In this document: positions 12,941 to 24,630 of the stretch, piece after piece
How the letters are laid out: every line of letters begins with the position of its first letter
Numbering within the stretch: position 1 is the stretch's first letter
Assembly: GCF_964656455.1 (NCBI RefSeq)
Contig: NC_135719.1
Span: 8,473,163-8,537,162 of the forward strand
Reading direction: 5' to 3'
DNA from: Halichoerus grypus
Lineage: Eukaryota; Chordata; Mammalia; Carnivora; Phocidae
DNA: 64,000 nucleotides
Program-made: the position numbers and the translations under genes
Notes under the pieces: generated by a model
What the model saw: the letters and a program-made list of their open reading frames with translations, nothing else
Told to the model about the DNA's origin: nothing
The model's database searches: none

Positions 12941-14009
12941 GAGGAGGAGGGAGCCATTGGCTATATTCTTCTTTCTCATTTATTTGTGCCCTTTTTATCA
13001 GAATTTGGGGCAAGACAAATACAAGTTTTATGGCATGGTTCCTTGGAAACACAAGCTTGATAGAGAAGAAGAAAGGGTAGGGCATAGATCGTTCAGATTC
13101 AAGATAGCCAAACTACAAATACCTTACCAAAGTATTAGCCAGCTAAAGAGTGTTTACAAAATTGGGAGAAGGCATGTGGGTAATCTCAAGGGAAAGGCAT
13201 TTCCTGGCTTACACAGCCTAGAGGTCATGTTCTGTTTATCTATGAATATGGTATATAGGACTTCAGTTGAACACCAGGGATAAAGGCCAATTACCATAAA
13301 GATGGCTATTATTGGGTGTTTGCCAGTTTTATTCAAAGTTGAATGCTGGTTTTCTGGAAAAGCCTGATTCCACCGGAGATCAGCAGGCTGACTGACAATG
13401 CCAAGCAGTTCTGAGATTTTAGGAACTCCTGGGTGTGGAGCTGGTTATCTGAAAGGAATCTCTGGGCACTGCTCTCATATAATTTGTGACTTTTTACACT
13501 GGGAACTTTTCACTCCTGGGTATCGATGTTACTTAGATGCCTCTCCCTAAGTTGGGGGCCACACAAGCAGAGGTAGTAAAAATTCATGGATGGAGTCAAA
13601 TACCAATCTGAGTTGGTATTTGAGGAATGTGATCAGTTGCCAGGATTATGACACTCGACTTTTCCACTTTGTGTATTGTCCAGAGACCCAAGAAGAGGTA
13701 GTGTAAAACTCCTTCTTTGATCATGATATTTATATTATTTTTGTCCAGAGCCACAAACGGTAGACCTTAAAGGACTATCTCAACATATGGTCCTCCCCAC
13801 TCAAAAAATGCTAGACCATGTTTCCCTACTACCACTATCTACATCAGATATTTTCCTATTAAGAAAATGGCTCAAGACCTGCTCTGAGGACACTGAAGAG
13901 AGGTAAATAAAAATTATATAAGAAAGAGCATAAGTGAATGGTGGAATGGACAGGAGGGAATTGCAGACATTGGGAAAAAATTGTAAATAACTCATAAATT
14001 AACACAGGT
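12941..14009. other. Unassigned sequence
   Basis: Nothing recognised. Confidence 0.45.
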
Positions 14010-14024
14010 AAAATGGACATCCAG

Positions 14025-14231
14025 TTGGGGCGCCTGGGTGGCTCAGATGGTTAAGCGTCTGCCTTCGGCTCAGGTCATGATCCCAGGGTCCTGGGATCGA
14101 GCCCCACATTGGGCTCCTGGCTCGGCGGGGAGCCTGCTTCTCCCTCTCCCTCTGCCTCTCTCCCTGCTCATGCTCTCTCTCTCCCTCTCTGTATCTCTGT
14201 GTCTCAAGTGAATAAATAAAACCTTTTAAAA
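14025..14231 (+). mobile_element. Can-SINE
   Basis: The head GGGGCGCCTGGGTGGCTCAG is followed by the TTAAGCGTCTGCCTTCGGC and GGTCATGATCCCAGGGTCC blocks and an AATAAATAAAACC tail. The exact target-site duplication aaaatggacatccag lies at 14010-14024 and 14232-14246. Confidence 0.98.
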
Positions 14232-14246
14232 AAAATGGACATCCAG

Positions 14247-15049
14247 CAACTCCTATTATAAAAATAAACAGGTAAAATATAAGTGAAGCTTTATTACTTA
14301 AATTCAGTTCATTCCAATGAAATAACTTTATTGCCGAATAAAACTGTGGTTAGAGGAGGCTGAATGAAAGAGATAGAAAGGCACATTCTAAATTGTCAAA
14401 AGAAGGCTGTAATTCTCACAGGCGCACATAAAACATTGAGTGATAGAACACACTTGTCGTTAAGACTGACACCTTCTTCCACGTTTGTAAGATTCCATAA
14501 CACAGTACCATGTCATAGAGCAGAAGCAGTGAAGCAAACCAGCCCTTCCACATTAGCTGAATAACTGCTCCCTTCCGTATTAGCTGAATAATCTCAGGTA
14601 AGCGGCTTTACATCTCTGAGCCTCAAGGAAAACCAGATTTATGGTCAGGATTGATACAGACTGAAACTGGGCTGGGAAAATCTTTGTACAAACAAAACGT
14701 GTCTTGGACCAGGCCCTCCCTCATCCTCCCGCGTGAGCTATGTGCTTTCCCTGTCTTAGCTTCTCCCTGTCCCTCTGCTCTCCATCTCTCTCCCTCCCTC
14801 TGCCAACAGAAGGGCTCAACATCTTTATACCTCCAGTTTGCATATCGTTCTTTGTGATCTCAATTTTGCCTTGTGACTTTTCGAAACCTCTGTTCCCTGA
14901 GCTAATGAAATCATCATCTTAATACTCTTAGTTTAAAAGGCTCATACAGGGATCTGATTGACCTAGCTCATCCTTTTTTTGCTTTTTAGATTTTCCTTAT
15001 TTCCTGAGATATAACCTACATAGAATAAAGCACATAAATTTTAACTGCC

Positions 15050-15089
<40 letters not shown>

Positions 15090-16199
15090 CTGTATTTGCT
15101 GTCCTTGAAGTAGTAACACACTTTGGTCTAACGATGTCAATGAGAAGGTGGGGTCATGTAATACCCAATATTGCACTCTAGGTTCGTATTTCCACCAGTT
15201 TCTTTGAGAGGAGCGATGCCCTACAGGTCTCTGATAGGCAGGTAGAAACATGATTAAAATTTCTAGTGCATTTGTATGTGGGAATTTTTTTTTTTCAGCA
15301 GCTGCTACCGATTGATTATCAACCTATTATAATATCGATCCTTCAACTATTTATTATAGCCTTCTGCCTGATCTTGTCTAAAATAACTTTTCTTATTATA
15401 TATACATTAAGCCCCTTGAGTCATAAGGAAGAGGGACTCTTGGTTTATCTCACACAGTTTGTTATAATAATATACGACCAGGTTACCTAAACCTCCAAAC
15501 CTTATTCAGGTCATGTTCTAAAGTTCCAACTAAAGTTCTAAAGACCCAACTGATGCCTTGATGATGCACTAAAATTCTAGTTGCTGTCCCATGGCTTCCA
15601 ATCCTTCAAACTATTGCTCTGGTGACTTGCTCATTCTTTACCTCTACTTCTATTGTTAGTATGCTTTTGTATAATTTTTCTACACCTGTCTTAAAGTCAA
15701 ACTCTTCCACAAACAAAAATTTGAGTGGCTTGGAAAGTCACCATCCAGTAGAGGGCGCTCTTGTTGGTGTTAGATGGAGCCTTCATACCAAATAACTTCA
15801 TAAATCCAAGGAACGCCTACAAACTAACAGAATCTTTTTGGGTCAGGAGTCAAATCCATTGTTTTTAGGGTCATCATGATGTTACAGGGCACAAATATAG
15901 CAATCCATGCATATTGAGTCTCTTAGAAAGAGGTTTTGTACATGGCAGCTGTCTAAGCTATTCAGAAAAGGTCATTATAACTGGCAAACATGTTGCTTGG
16001 TCTGAAAGGCTCCACATCTAGACAAGTTTCTAGGACCAGAACTAATGGCATTCATTTTGTCATTTTGTTCAGAAAATATTTATATATGGAGGACAAAGTT
16101 GGAGGAAATAAAGTCATGGAGATGGATGTTGGCAAGGCAGACCATAGTGAACTCATCCACATTAACTTCTGCAGGAAAAAATGAGAGGATGGGGTAAAG
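14247..16199. other. Unassigned sequence with a GT microsatellite
   Basis: Apart from the GT run at 15052, no gene or clear repeat seen. Confidence 0.45.
15052..15088 (+). repeat. (GT)n microsatellite
   Basis: Uninterrupted GT run of about 18 units. Confidence 0.98.
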
Positions 16200-16330
16200 A
16201 CAAACAAACTTTCTAAAGAGAAGAAAGTGAGAGAGGACAAGGCAAGAGGAGAGAAGCCTGAGAGGAGAGTAAGGGTGGAGAGAAAGTAGAGGAGAAGGAA
16301 AGTGGAAAGAAAAGAGGGTAGAAGAAGCGG
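16200..16330 (+). repeat. Purine-rich low-complexity tract
   Basis: GA-rich, about 85 to 90 percent purine, without a fixed period. Confidence 0.85.
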
Positions 16331-16696
16331 GTATTAATGTTTTCTTTCCTTATAGGCTAGAGTTCTATTCTCCCTGGTCCAGTGACAGTTGACTCTCCTC
16401 TCAAGAAAAGAAGGAAAGCTCCCATCAATGATAAGGAGGCTGTCAGCACCTATTTGGTGGACAGCAACTTAGCCTATATAAGAACAAGGCGCGAGACGGC
16501 ATGAGCATCTATCTGTGTAACATAGCAAAGCTCTTTACATGTTCCATAATACAAGACAGAGCTTTAGCACTGGAGTACAAGAAAATACTTAGGATTGGTG
16601 ATAGGAAAAGTTTCCTAAATATTAGTATTATACTACATTTTCTTGAAGGGACCTAATGTCCCTATGTGCTATGATTACACACCATGTCTGTTGGGA

Positions 16697-16890
16697 CAGT
16701 GGTTCTTAAAACATGCTCCCTAAGCCAGCAGCATCAGCATGAATGACCTGGGAACCTGTTAGAAATGCAAGTGATTGTGCCCCACCGTAGACTTGTTGAA
16801 TCAGAACTGCCAGGATTGCGGTTCAGGACCCTGTGTTTTAACAAGTCATCTGGGTGATTTCTGTGTGGCTGAAGTGTAAGAGCCACAGTG
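16697..16890 (+). mobile_element. MER5A-like DNA transposon relic (hAT-Charlie)
   Basis: It begins CAGTGGTTCTTAAAACATGC and contains CAGCAGCATCAGCATGAATG, CTGGGAACCTGTTAGAAATG and GTGTTTTAACAAGTCATCTG. It ends AGAGCCACAGTG, the complement of its start. This is the MER5A layout. Non-autonomous and ancient. Confidence 0.9.
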
Positions 16891-17477
16891 TAAGGAAATG
16901 CTATGATTCACATTATGCACAGGGAGAATGCCTGGTGCCAGGAGGTGAAGTCAAGTTATCTAGGAAACATATGAATTGTCTGGGTCTGGTTCCTTCACCT
17001 CCATAGTTCCCTCTCTACTTGCCAGGCTTCTTCCCACTTGTGAAAGCTAATAGGTTTCAGAGTTATTATGCCTCTCCTTCCTGAAGGGAACAAACCTAGA
17101 ACCTGTAAAGACTACAGGACTGCTGAGCACCCTCCCCATTCATTATGTTTTCTGGGATCACAATTAGCAGATGAATTGACACAGAGCTTTTCAGTAGAGG
17201 AGCCCCTTCAAAGCAAATATCACAACTAACAGGGCTCTATGTCAAAGTAACATGCTGGCCAAAACCCCAATCAATAAGCTCTGAGTACCCTTGCAGTCAA
17301 AGTGAACCTTGAAGCATCCTGCTGAGATTATACACCTTTCTACTCTAAATGGGATTATAAGTTCTCCATGTCCTTGCCAGTGAAGACCATTCATTCTGCC
17401 ATTGGTGTAGAAATTTCCTTTCAGGCAGACTTATGTACAGCACCTACCAGCTTAGCTATCATGGTGCAAACATTTCT

Positions 17478-17527
17478 GTGTGTGTATGTGTGCATCTATC
17501 CATGTGTGTGCACATGTGTGTGTGTGC
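17478..17527 (+). repeat. Imperfect (TG)n microsatellite
   Basis: TG-rich run broken by CATCTATCC and CA steps. Confidence 0.85.
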
Positions 17528-17744
17528 TTGTATGAACAGCTATTCTGTCTAGGCATTAGATTTAATTTGGGGATTCTATCCCCCTGCTACAATTGTAAAA
17601 AAAAATGTGTGCAAATGAAATAAAATAATTGAAATATACTAATGGAGATCCTCTTTTGTATGTGCATATCTAATGAGTATTTTATTTTGATGCATCATCT
17701 GGATTGATGGCTCCAGAAAGGTGTAATGACCTAGTGGGGGAAAG

Positions 17745-17890
17745 TAGAGAATTTGTGTTCCACTCACATGGTTTCAAATCTTGGTTATGCCACTTACAAG
17801 CTATAGGACTTAGGGTGGGTTTTTGAACATCTCTAGGCCTCAATGACCTAGTCTGTACAATGAAAGAAACAAAATTTAACCTGAAACTTT
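17745..17890 (+). mobile_element. MIR relic
   Basis: GGTTTCAAATCTTGGTTATG, CCACTTACAAGCTATAGGAC and TAGGCCTCAATGACCTAGTC follow the MIR core. Confidence 0.8.
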
Positions 17891-17989
17891 ACAGGGAGCA
17901 TTTTATGAGACAGTATGCTGGTAAGCAAACTGAAATTAGAAGCTGCTAAATAATGAATGGTATTATAAAAAGACATGGCCCTGCTCTTG

Positions 17990-18400
17990 AGGAGCAAATA
18001 GTGTTCTTGCTAAGAAATGACAGACACATGTGAAACATCAAACCACAGTAAAAGAGATAAATGGCCAATTAGCAGAGCATGAAAGAATATAGTTAATTGC
18101 ATAATGAATGCCATAAGAGGTCATAGATGGAGGAACAGAGAAAGCAGGAGTTATGGGAGATTCGGATCTGAAGTAGGTCTTGAAGGGAAGGATGAAGAAT
18201 AAGAAAAGGTGAGCAGGTGATAACATGAGGCCAGGCTTAGGGGATGGTGGATGGGCCCCTATGGTGAGAAGCTGGCTCTGGGGTCACATGTATTTGAAGA
18301 TAACCTACATAGGCAGACGGGGGCAGGCTATATTGTAGAAGCACTTGAATGCCAAGCTAATGCATTATATGGACAACTGAAGGAGACTGTCTTTCCAATT
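17990..18400 (+). repeat. Ancient interspersed repeat, family not named (copy 1)
   Basis: Phrases GCTCTTGAGGAGCAAATAGT and GATCTGAAGTAGGTCTTGAA belong to a common old mammalian repeat whose name I cannot assign. Two related copies lie at 25430-25930 and 29040-29490. Confidence 0.4.
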
Positions 18401-18889
18401 CACCTTAATCTGCCCCAAACCCATGCAACCCAACAGATCTAGTTACCCCTTCCACATATTCATTATGTTTTCTGAGTTAGCTGGTGTACAAGCAAGGCAG
18501 GGGGGAAGGAAGAGATGGGCACACCACCTCACTACTGACGTTCAGGTCTGCGACAGCCTCACTTTTAGGCCCATGGCTCCCTTCTGGCTGTGGAGCTCTG
18601 GTGGGAATCCTTCTGCCCTTTCTATCTTGTTATCTTTCACGTGCTTTGGTACTGAAAATGACTCCCCGCCCTCATGACCAAGTCCTTCTCTCAGGGCTTT
18701 GCTGATAAACTGATTCATGTGTCACTCAATTACCTAAACTAGTCTCTGCATCTCCATGGTCCATTCTAGACTTCAGTTTTTGTGTTTGCAATTCTTCCCA
18801 TTGGCAATGATTCCCTGGAAATCTTTATCCTTGATCTCTTTTCCTCTCTGCATTATTTCACTATGAATCTGTTTATGGAATCTTTGGGT

Positions 18890-19190
18890 ATAATGAATGA
18901 AAAAGAGTTCTAGATTCCCTTTTTGGTCATAGTTAATATTCTATGTCAATTAGGGGTATAATTTATAGCATTTACATTTATAACTGCAATATTCAATGCT
19001 GTCAGTCTTCTGCCTTCTGTTTGTTTTTCCACTTTTTAAACATTTCTTGGCTTTGCTTTCTTGTTCTGCCTTTCGTTATGTGAACTATATCCTTTCACTG
19101 TGATATTACTGGTGAATTCCCAATGTTACTATTATTACTTATTGTATTAAGCCATTTTGAAATAAAATGCTATTATGGAAGTCATCTTTG
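18890..19190 (-). mobile_element. Possible old L1 fragment
   Basis: T-rich sequence with TATAATTTATAGCATTTACA and TGTTTGTTTTTCCACTTTTT resembles antisense old L1 sequence. The similarity is loose and the family is not assigned. Confidence 0.25.
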
Positions 19191-19834
19191 TTTCATATTT
19201 ATGAGCCTTTTTCCTTGCTAATTTCTGATTCTCAACTAGTTGCATCTTGAAGGATTTTTCTTCAGCTGGTGTCAAGGCCAAAATAATGGCACCCAGTCAG
19301 TGGAAGATTGAAAAATTATAACATTACCTCAGTTTCTCCTTTGTAACTGAGCACCAACACTTTCAAATAAGACCATATAGAATAGGCACCAGTTTATTAA
19401 GCAACTTTTCCATATAGCCTTTGGGACCTGCAAAGCACAGCCTATAATTCGGGTGGGAAGAGCCCCAGGGATATGGGGGTGGTAAGTCTGTTTCACAAAG
19501 ACCTGACTGTACCTCAAACACCTCAGCAGTCACTGCTAGATCCACTGCTCCTGAAGGACACACGGGGAGGGAGCACTCTAGGAAAATATAGACTCTACAA
19601 TTAGCTAAGACTTTGACTACAAGATGGGAAGCCAGGAAAAGTAGGCCTGTCGCATGTAAGCCTTGATTAAAGTCCAGGCCATGGGCCATCTGAACCACAA
19701 ATGCCATGCCACCTTCCACATGTATCCTGTCCTGCCCCACTAAATAAGTCTGGGTCTCACATTCGCACTCAAGCTTGGAGGAAAGAAAGAAAAAAAACAC
19801 ATCTAAGAGAGCACACTTTTCTGATAGATCCATG

Positions 19835-20045
19835 AGGCTGTGGTTAAGAAATCTGGCACAAACCTGTGTTCAAGTCTCAGCTCAACCTCATCCTAGTTGT
19901 ATATACTACACCAACACTCTGTGCCTCAGTTTCCTCTATTGTAAAGTGGAGACAATAATAGTACCTACCTCATAAGGTTGCTGCAAAATTCAATGAGTTA
20001 ATATGTGTTAAATGTTTATGTTATTCCTGGCATGTGAAAAATGTT
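19835..20045 (+). mobile_element. MIR relic, well preserved
   Basis: GTGTTCAAGTCTCAGCTCAA, GTGCCTCAGTTTCCTCTATT, AATAGTACCTACCTCATAAG and TCAATGAGTTAATATGTGTT run in order. Confidence 0.9.
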
Positions 20046-20140
20046 ATGTCATATTTGCTAATATTACTATTTGGGTAAGAAGAATTATAAAAATGAACCC
20101 CAGTGAATCTTGCCCTTACATAATTCCCATCCCCCTTTAT

Positions 20141-20205
20141 TTTTTTTCTTCTTTTTATTATTATGTTATGTTAATCACCATACATTACCTCATAAGTTTT
20201 TGATG
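20141..20205 (-). mobile_element. L1 3' end fragment fused to SINE
   Basis: On the minus strand this reads ACTACATCAAAAACTTATGA then GGTGATTAACATAACATAAT and a poly-A tail. This matches the carnivoran L1 3' end at 47840-47880. It directly continues the neighbouring SINE, with no SINE tail or separate duplication between them. Confidence 0.8.
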
Positions 20206-20411
20206 TAGTTATTTATTTTAGAGAGTGAGAGAGCTTGCACGAGTGCATACGAGTGGGATAGGGGCAGAGGGAGAGGGAGAGAGAATCCTCAAGCAGACTC
20301 CCTGCTGAGTGCAGAGCCCAACTCAGGGCTCAATCCCAGGACCCTGAGATCATGACCTCAGCTGAAATCAAGTCTTATGCTTAACCAGCTGAGACACCCA
20401 GGCACACCCCT
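20206..20411 (-). mobile_element. Can-SINE part of a SINE-L1 chimeric insertion
   Basis: The minus-strand SINE has a degenerate head (GACACCCAGGCACACCCC at its right end). Its usual tail is replaced at about 20206-20215 by L1 3' sequence. The only target-site duplication found brackets both parts: cccatccccctttat at 20126-20140 and cccatccccttttaat at 20412-20427. Confidence 0.9.
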
Positions 20412-20960
20412 CCCATCCCCTTTTAATCATAGGTGGACCCCGTGAAGATGGTGAGATTTTACTATTGTGATTATGTTATATCATAAGACAAGAGAGAGAT
20501 TATCAGGGTGAGCTTAATTTAATTGCACCAGCCTTTTAAAAGCAGAGTGTTTCCTCTAGTTGGTAGCAGCAGAAGAAATCAGAGAGTGGGAGCATGAAGG
20601 GGGTTCAACATACTATTGCTGGCTTTTAGGTGCCACCTGCTAAGGAACGAGGGCTGAGCACAAACAGCCCCCAGCTGACTACTGGCATGGACACAGGAAG
20701 CTCAGTCCTACAATCACAGGAACTGAATTCAGCCAACCTCATGACCAAGCCCAGAAGAAGATTCTTTTCCTGAGCCTCCAGGTCAGATCCCAGGCTGGCT
20801 GACACTTGGGTTTTTCGGCTTTGAGGCACCTGGAGCAGAGAACCTGGGGGGAGTTCTCCCATACTTTTGACTGCAGAAGTGTGAGGTAATAAGTGGATGT
20901 TGATTTACACAGCTAAATTTGTGGTAGTTGATTTTGCAGCAATATGTAACTAAGGCACCA

Positions 20961-22384
20961 TTACTGACATCACCCGTAGGATGGCCCTTTTCTCCCGAGG
21001 TCCACAGCAGAGTGGGTGAGGCAGCCCCAACCCACTCCTTCTCCCTTGTCCCACTCTGATCCTACTGTTCTTCCACCAGTGAGGGTGTTTCCTCAGCTGG
21101 AGACATCCCCCTTACACCATCTTTGCCATATTATCTTGCATAAGATCTTGTGACACCAATTATAACGAATTGTGAGAGAGGTTGCCTCAGTTTCTTCTAT
21201 TTATAATCTTCTTCCTCTTACCACAAAAATTCTATTCTCTGTAGTGGTCACCAAATCAGTGTCCTCGAATGCTCCAATTTGCTCTTGATCCATATAAGAG
21301 GTTTTCCTTAAGAAGCTGTGTGTGTGTGTGTGTGTGTGTGCATGCCACAGGGAGTGAGCAGCTAATCATTGACAATCCTGAGATTTGGCTTCCCTCTACT
21401 TTTCTGGGTCCTGATTTTCCTTGCCTTTTTTTTTCTTTAATGTTAAATGTCTCTGGTCTTGTTATTATATAGCCACATCAGATGAGAACAAAACAAAACA
21501 AAAAACAACTAACCAACCAAAAAGAACAAAAACGTTCAGAAGAGCAACATGGTTCAGGTGAACTATTTTGGTGGAATATCATTGACTTAATGCCACATGA
21601 CATAGAAATCTACTTTCAAAAAAAGAGGGCAAGTTTGCCCTGTTGCTCCTTGCTGAGTGGCCTTGTTGACATGGCTGGCTCCCTTGAGCATTGGTAAACA
21701 GAAATTAAGTACAGCTGAGAGGCAGTGATAGATTAGGTTTCAGAGATCAGAGATCCTAGACTAATAAACTGAATGTCACTTGAAACCAGGTAATGGTTAC
21801 ATGAGGCTCACAGATTTCTATACGTAACATTGAAATGAATCCTAAGCACCCTTACTCCAGGGTGGCTGCAAAATAGAACTCTAACAAAAATACGGCCACT
21901 GGGGACATCTCATATTGTCCAGAAGACTCACGACATGATAGATGGAGATCTGAAAAATTATTTCCTGACCCACAGCAAACATCATAAGGAAAATCTTTCC
22001 TTATCCCAACCCAACCCTGATTTTGTTGGGATGGGGCCATATTCCTCCATGACGTTCACTTAACCTATTTGAAATTCACATTATTATCTTTAAAAAATGA
22101 TGCTCTCGACATTTGTTTCGGGAGACTTAGAGTGTGCTTCACGAATTTCACAGGCACAGTACCATCCACCACCATCAACCCATTGGGAGATCCCTTTAAA
22201 AGGTCATGCAGCATTTTCATCTAGAAATATGGAAAGGAGGCTGAGTAAAATTAAGATTAATAGGTGTATGGGGGAAAGAATAGGTCTTGATGAAGTTTGA
22301 AAATAAGATGCTGAAAATTACAGATGCATTTTTAGTTAAATCTGAGGAAGGAAGCATGAAGGCAAGTTTGCCTCAAGAAAAAGA
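20961..22384. other. Unassigned sequence with a TG microsatellite
   Basis: Apart from the TG run at 21316, nothing recognised. Confidence 0.45.
21316..21341 (+). repeat. (TG)n microsatellite
   Basis: About 12 uninterrupted TG units ending in CATG. Confidence 0.96.
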
Positions 22385-22625
22385 AAATAGAAGGAAGGAT
22401 GGAAGGAAGGAAGAAAGAAAGGAAGGAAGGAAGGAAGGGTAGAAGGGAAGGAAAGGGAAGGGGAAGGGAGGGGAGGGAAGGAAAGGAAGGAAGGAAAGAA
22501 GGGAGGAAGGAAGGAAGGAAGGAAGGAAGGAAGGAAGGGGAAGGGAGGGGAGGGAAGGAAAGGAAGGAAGGGAAGAAGGGAGGAAGGAAGGAAGGAAGGA
22601 AGGGGAGGGGAGGGGAAGGGAGGAG
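22385..22625 (+). repeat. (GGAA)n-type homopurine tract with internal duplication
   Basis: From 22441 to 22625 every plus-strand base is A or G; three single T interruptions lie just upstream. A block of about 51 bp starting with four Gs at 22460 recurs at 22537 with one mismatch, so a 77-bp higher-order unit was duplicated. Long frames on both strands across it are low-complexity artefacts. Confidence 0.97.
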
Positions 22626-22694
22626 CTTCCAGCAAATGATCCACTAAGGATCATTTCCTTTTAGGGGTTATTATACCATGAGAAAAAGAGCTCA

Positions 22695-22890
22695 GCTCAG
22701 AATCTAACTTGGCCTCTCTCCTAGCTACTTACTTAGCACACACTACTGAGTACCTCTACAAAATGGGGACAGTGAGAGTGACTGCCCTCGCAGGGATTTT
22801 GTAAATAATTAACTCTCAGCCTAAGAACTGGTACACAGTGAGTGCTCCTGGTAACTTGGTGACTATTACTATCATTATTAGTTTCATCAT
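22695..22890 (+). mobile_element. MIR relic
   Basis: TACAAAATGGGGACAGTGAG and AACTGGTACACAGTGAGTGC mark the 3' half; the 5' half is degenerate. Confidence 0.7.
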
Positions 22891-23097
22891 TTTCATATCC
22901 AAATAAAATGGCTGAAGCTCCAAGCTATAGTGTGGGAACTGTACATGCCCTAGAAATGAATTTTCAGATTCCCTGCTTCTGAGAGCCTCTGCCCGTAGTC
23001 TTTTTATCCAAAATGAATAAGCTCATCTTCTATTTACTCAAAATATCATCAGAACCCCACTCTCTGGGGAAGTCAACTTTTACTGACTTTTTTTTCT

Positions 23098-23263
23098 TTT
23101 AAAGATTTTATTTATTTATTTGGGAGAGACAGAGAGAGAGAGTGTGTGAGCACAGGGGGAAGGGGCAGAGGGAGAGAATGAGACTCCCCCACGAGCCTGA
23201 GAGCATAACCTGAGCTGAAACCAAGTGTTTGGTGCTTAACTGACTGAGCCACCCAGGCACCCC
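23098..23263 (-). mobile_element. Can-SINE, short copy
   Basis: It starts AAAGATTTTATTTATTTATT and ends GCCACCCAGGCACCCC, but the CT-rich body is shorter than in the other copies. No clear target-site duplication was found; only ctttt-type matches flank it. Confidence 0.93.
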
Positions 23264-24335
23264 GGCTTTTGCAGAAGGTTAGAGGGTGCAGGGGTGACCT
23301 GAAATTAGACCCCACAGATTAGGAAAGGTCTTAAACACTACACATCACTTATAATTTTATGAGTCTGGGTTTCTCACAAGGCCTGAATTCTCCCTGGATC
23401 CCAGCCTCTGGACTCCCTGGGAAGTCCCCTCCCTTCCACTTCTTCCCTCTCCTTTTCAGCCAGGGTGTGAGCCCCCAATCTCTGTCACCATCTAATGACA
23501 GCCCGCGACTCTTCCACCTTCACCCCCATGATGCCCACACTGCATAGCCCCAAGTTCACCGAGCTGACTGGCTGAACAACACCTCCACCTGCTCTGGCTC
23601 TCCACCCTGGGCAAGGTGGAGGAAGAACTAGGAAGGGGCTGTAGGCATGTAGGGGTGGAGTTCACCAACGACTTTCCCCGCAGCTGCTCCTCCCTCCCTG
23701 GACTACTGCATGAAGTACCGAGCACCACGGGCAGCACGTGGAACAGGCTTCATGTCTATTAGCTCCCTTTCCCTGCCCAACCCTCTTGCAACCTCCGGCC
23801 CAAGTCACCAGATCCCAAAGTCATTTGTACTGAAATCCTGAGTGTGTGCAAAGAGGAAGCTGGTCCCCAAATGCCAGGGGACAAGGTCAATCAGGGCAGC
23901 TGGCCCGGGCCCCAGCAGAGGGCCCATGACAGGACAGGACTGTTAAAGAACTCGCTTTCTGAACAGCTAACAAAGAGTGCGGGACGAGTGGGCAGGTCAG
24001 CTGTGTGCAGAGAGGAAATGAGCCTGAGAGCCAGTCAGACCTCTGCTCCGGGGGCATCCTATCCCAGGCTGGCTTCACACTGCCACTTCCCAGAGCACTT
24101 GCCACCCCACAGTCACCCAGCAGGATCCACAATGAGAGCGAATTTCATTGCCCCCCATGGTGCCCCCTGACTCTGCTGACTCAATTCGACCCCCTCCCCC
24201 CACTTTTAGGGTCTTCCTGTTTATGTTGTCACTTTGTTTCATTATTTATTTTTAGCTCTGATTTCGGAAGCTTTTATTCTGCTGGGCATTGGCAGTGTCT
24301 CAACGGCATCGGCCTGGGCTCTGAAAAGATCATTG
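23264..24335. other. Unassigned, moderately GC-rich sequence
   Basis: Several 60 to 110-codon frames on both strands, none with a recognisable domain. Confidence 0.4.
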
Positions 24336-24530
24336 TGCGCTCCTGGCCTCGGGCCCCGGACGGACAGAGCGCTAGTGTGAGCCACCCCGCATTGCCCCTG
24401 CGTGTGCGCGGCAAGCCCACGGCCTGGCGGCCCTCTCCACGGGCCGGCCAGCACGGCCACAGCGAGTGTGGGACAGAGATGTGACCGCAGAGTTCATCGG
24501 GTCCAGCTCGCGAGTGGAGAAACTGAGACC
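24336..24530. promoter_or_regulatory. Small CpG-rich patch
   Basis: About 19 CpG dinucleotides in roughly 195 bp by eye, GC content near two thirds, in otherwise CpG-poor DNA. The cores are GTGTGCGCGGC and AGCTCGCGAG. It meets the feel of a minimal CpG island, but no gene start is recognisable beside it. A 159-codon plus-strand frame (24005-24484) across it has no recognised domain. Confidence 0.4.
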
Positions 24531-24630
24531 CTGAGAAATGCAGGGTCCTCCCCCCAAATCACACATTAAAGTTGCAGAGCCAGACCTCAAATCGTGGACT
24601 CTCAAGGTCTGGTCCAGTTCTCTTTTCCAT
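24490..24630 (-). mobile_element. MIR-like relic
   Basis: GTGGAGAAACTGAGACCCTG and AAGTTGCAGAGCCAGACCTC are reverse MIR phrases. It adjoins the CpG-rich patch. Confidence 0.55.

Larger units (their letters stand above)
20080..20960 (+). mobile_element. MLT1-like ERVL-MaLR LTR, split by SINE-L1 chimera
   Basis: After the inserted chimera come CCTTTTAAAAGCAGAGTGTT, GAAATCAGAGAGTGGGAGCA and CTAAATTTGTGGTAGTTGAT, ending GCAGCAATATGTAACTAAGG. These blocks occur in this order in MLT1-type LTRs. The start is placed before 20126 because the insertion interrupts the LTR near its 5' end; that boundary is approximate. It is an ancient solitary LTR with no retained genes. Confidence 0.75.

Noticed and set aside
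12846..13283. 145-codon plus-strand frame
   Set aside because: Its start lies in a MIR relic and the remainder shows no domain.
16473..16482. CTATATAAGA resembling a TATA box
   Set aside because: No initiator, CpG enrichment or downstream gene; common by chance in AT-rich DNA.
19363..19833. 156-codon minus-strand frame
   Set aside because: No recognisable domain or splice context. Treated as a chance frame, though a decayed LTR or pseudogene cannot be excluded.
22336..22654. Overlapping Pro/Ser/Phe-rich and Arg/Lys/Gly-rich frames
   Set aside because: Artefacts of the (GGAA)n homopurine tract, open in several frames on both strands.
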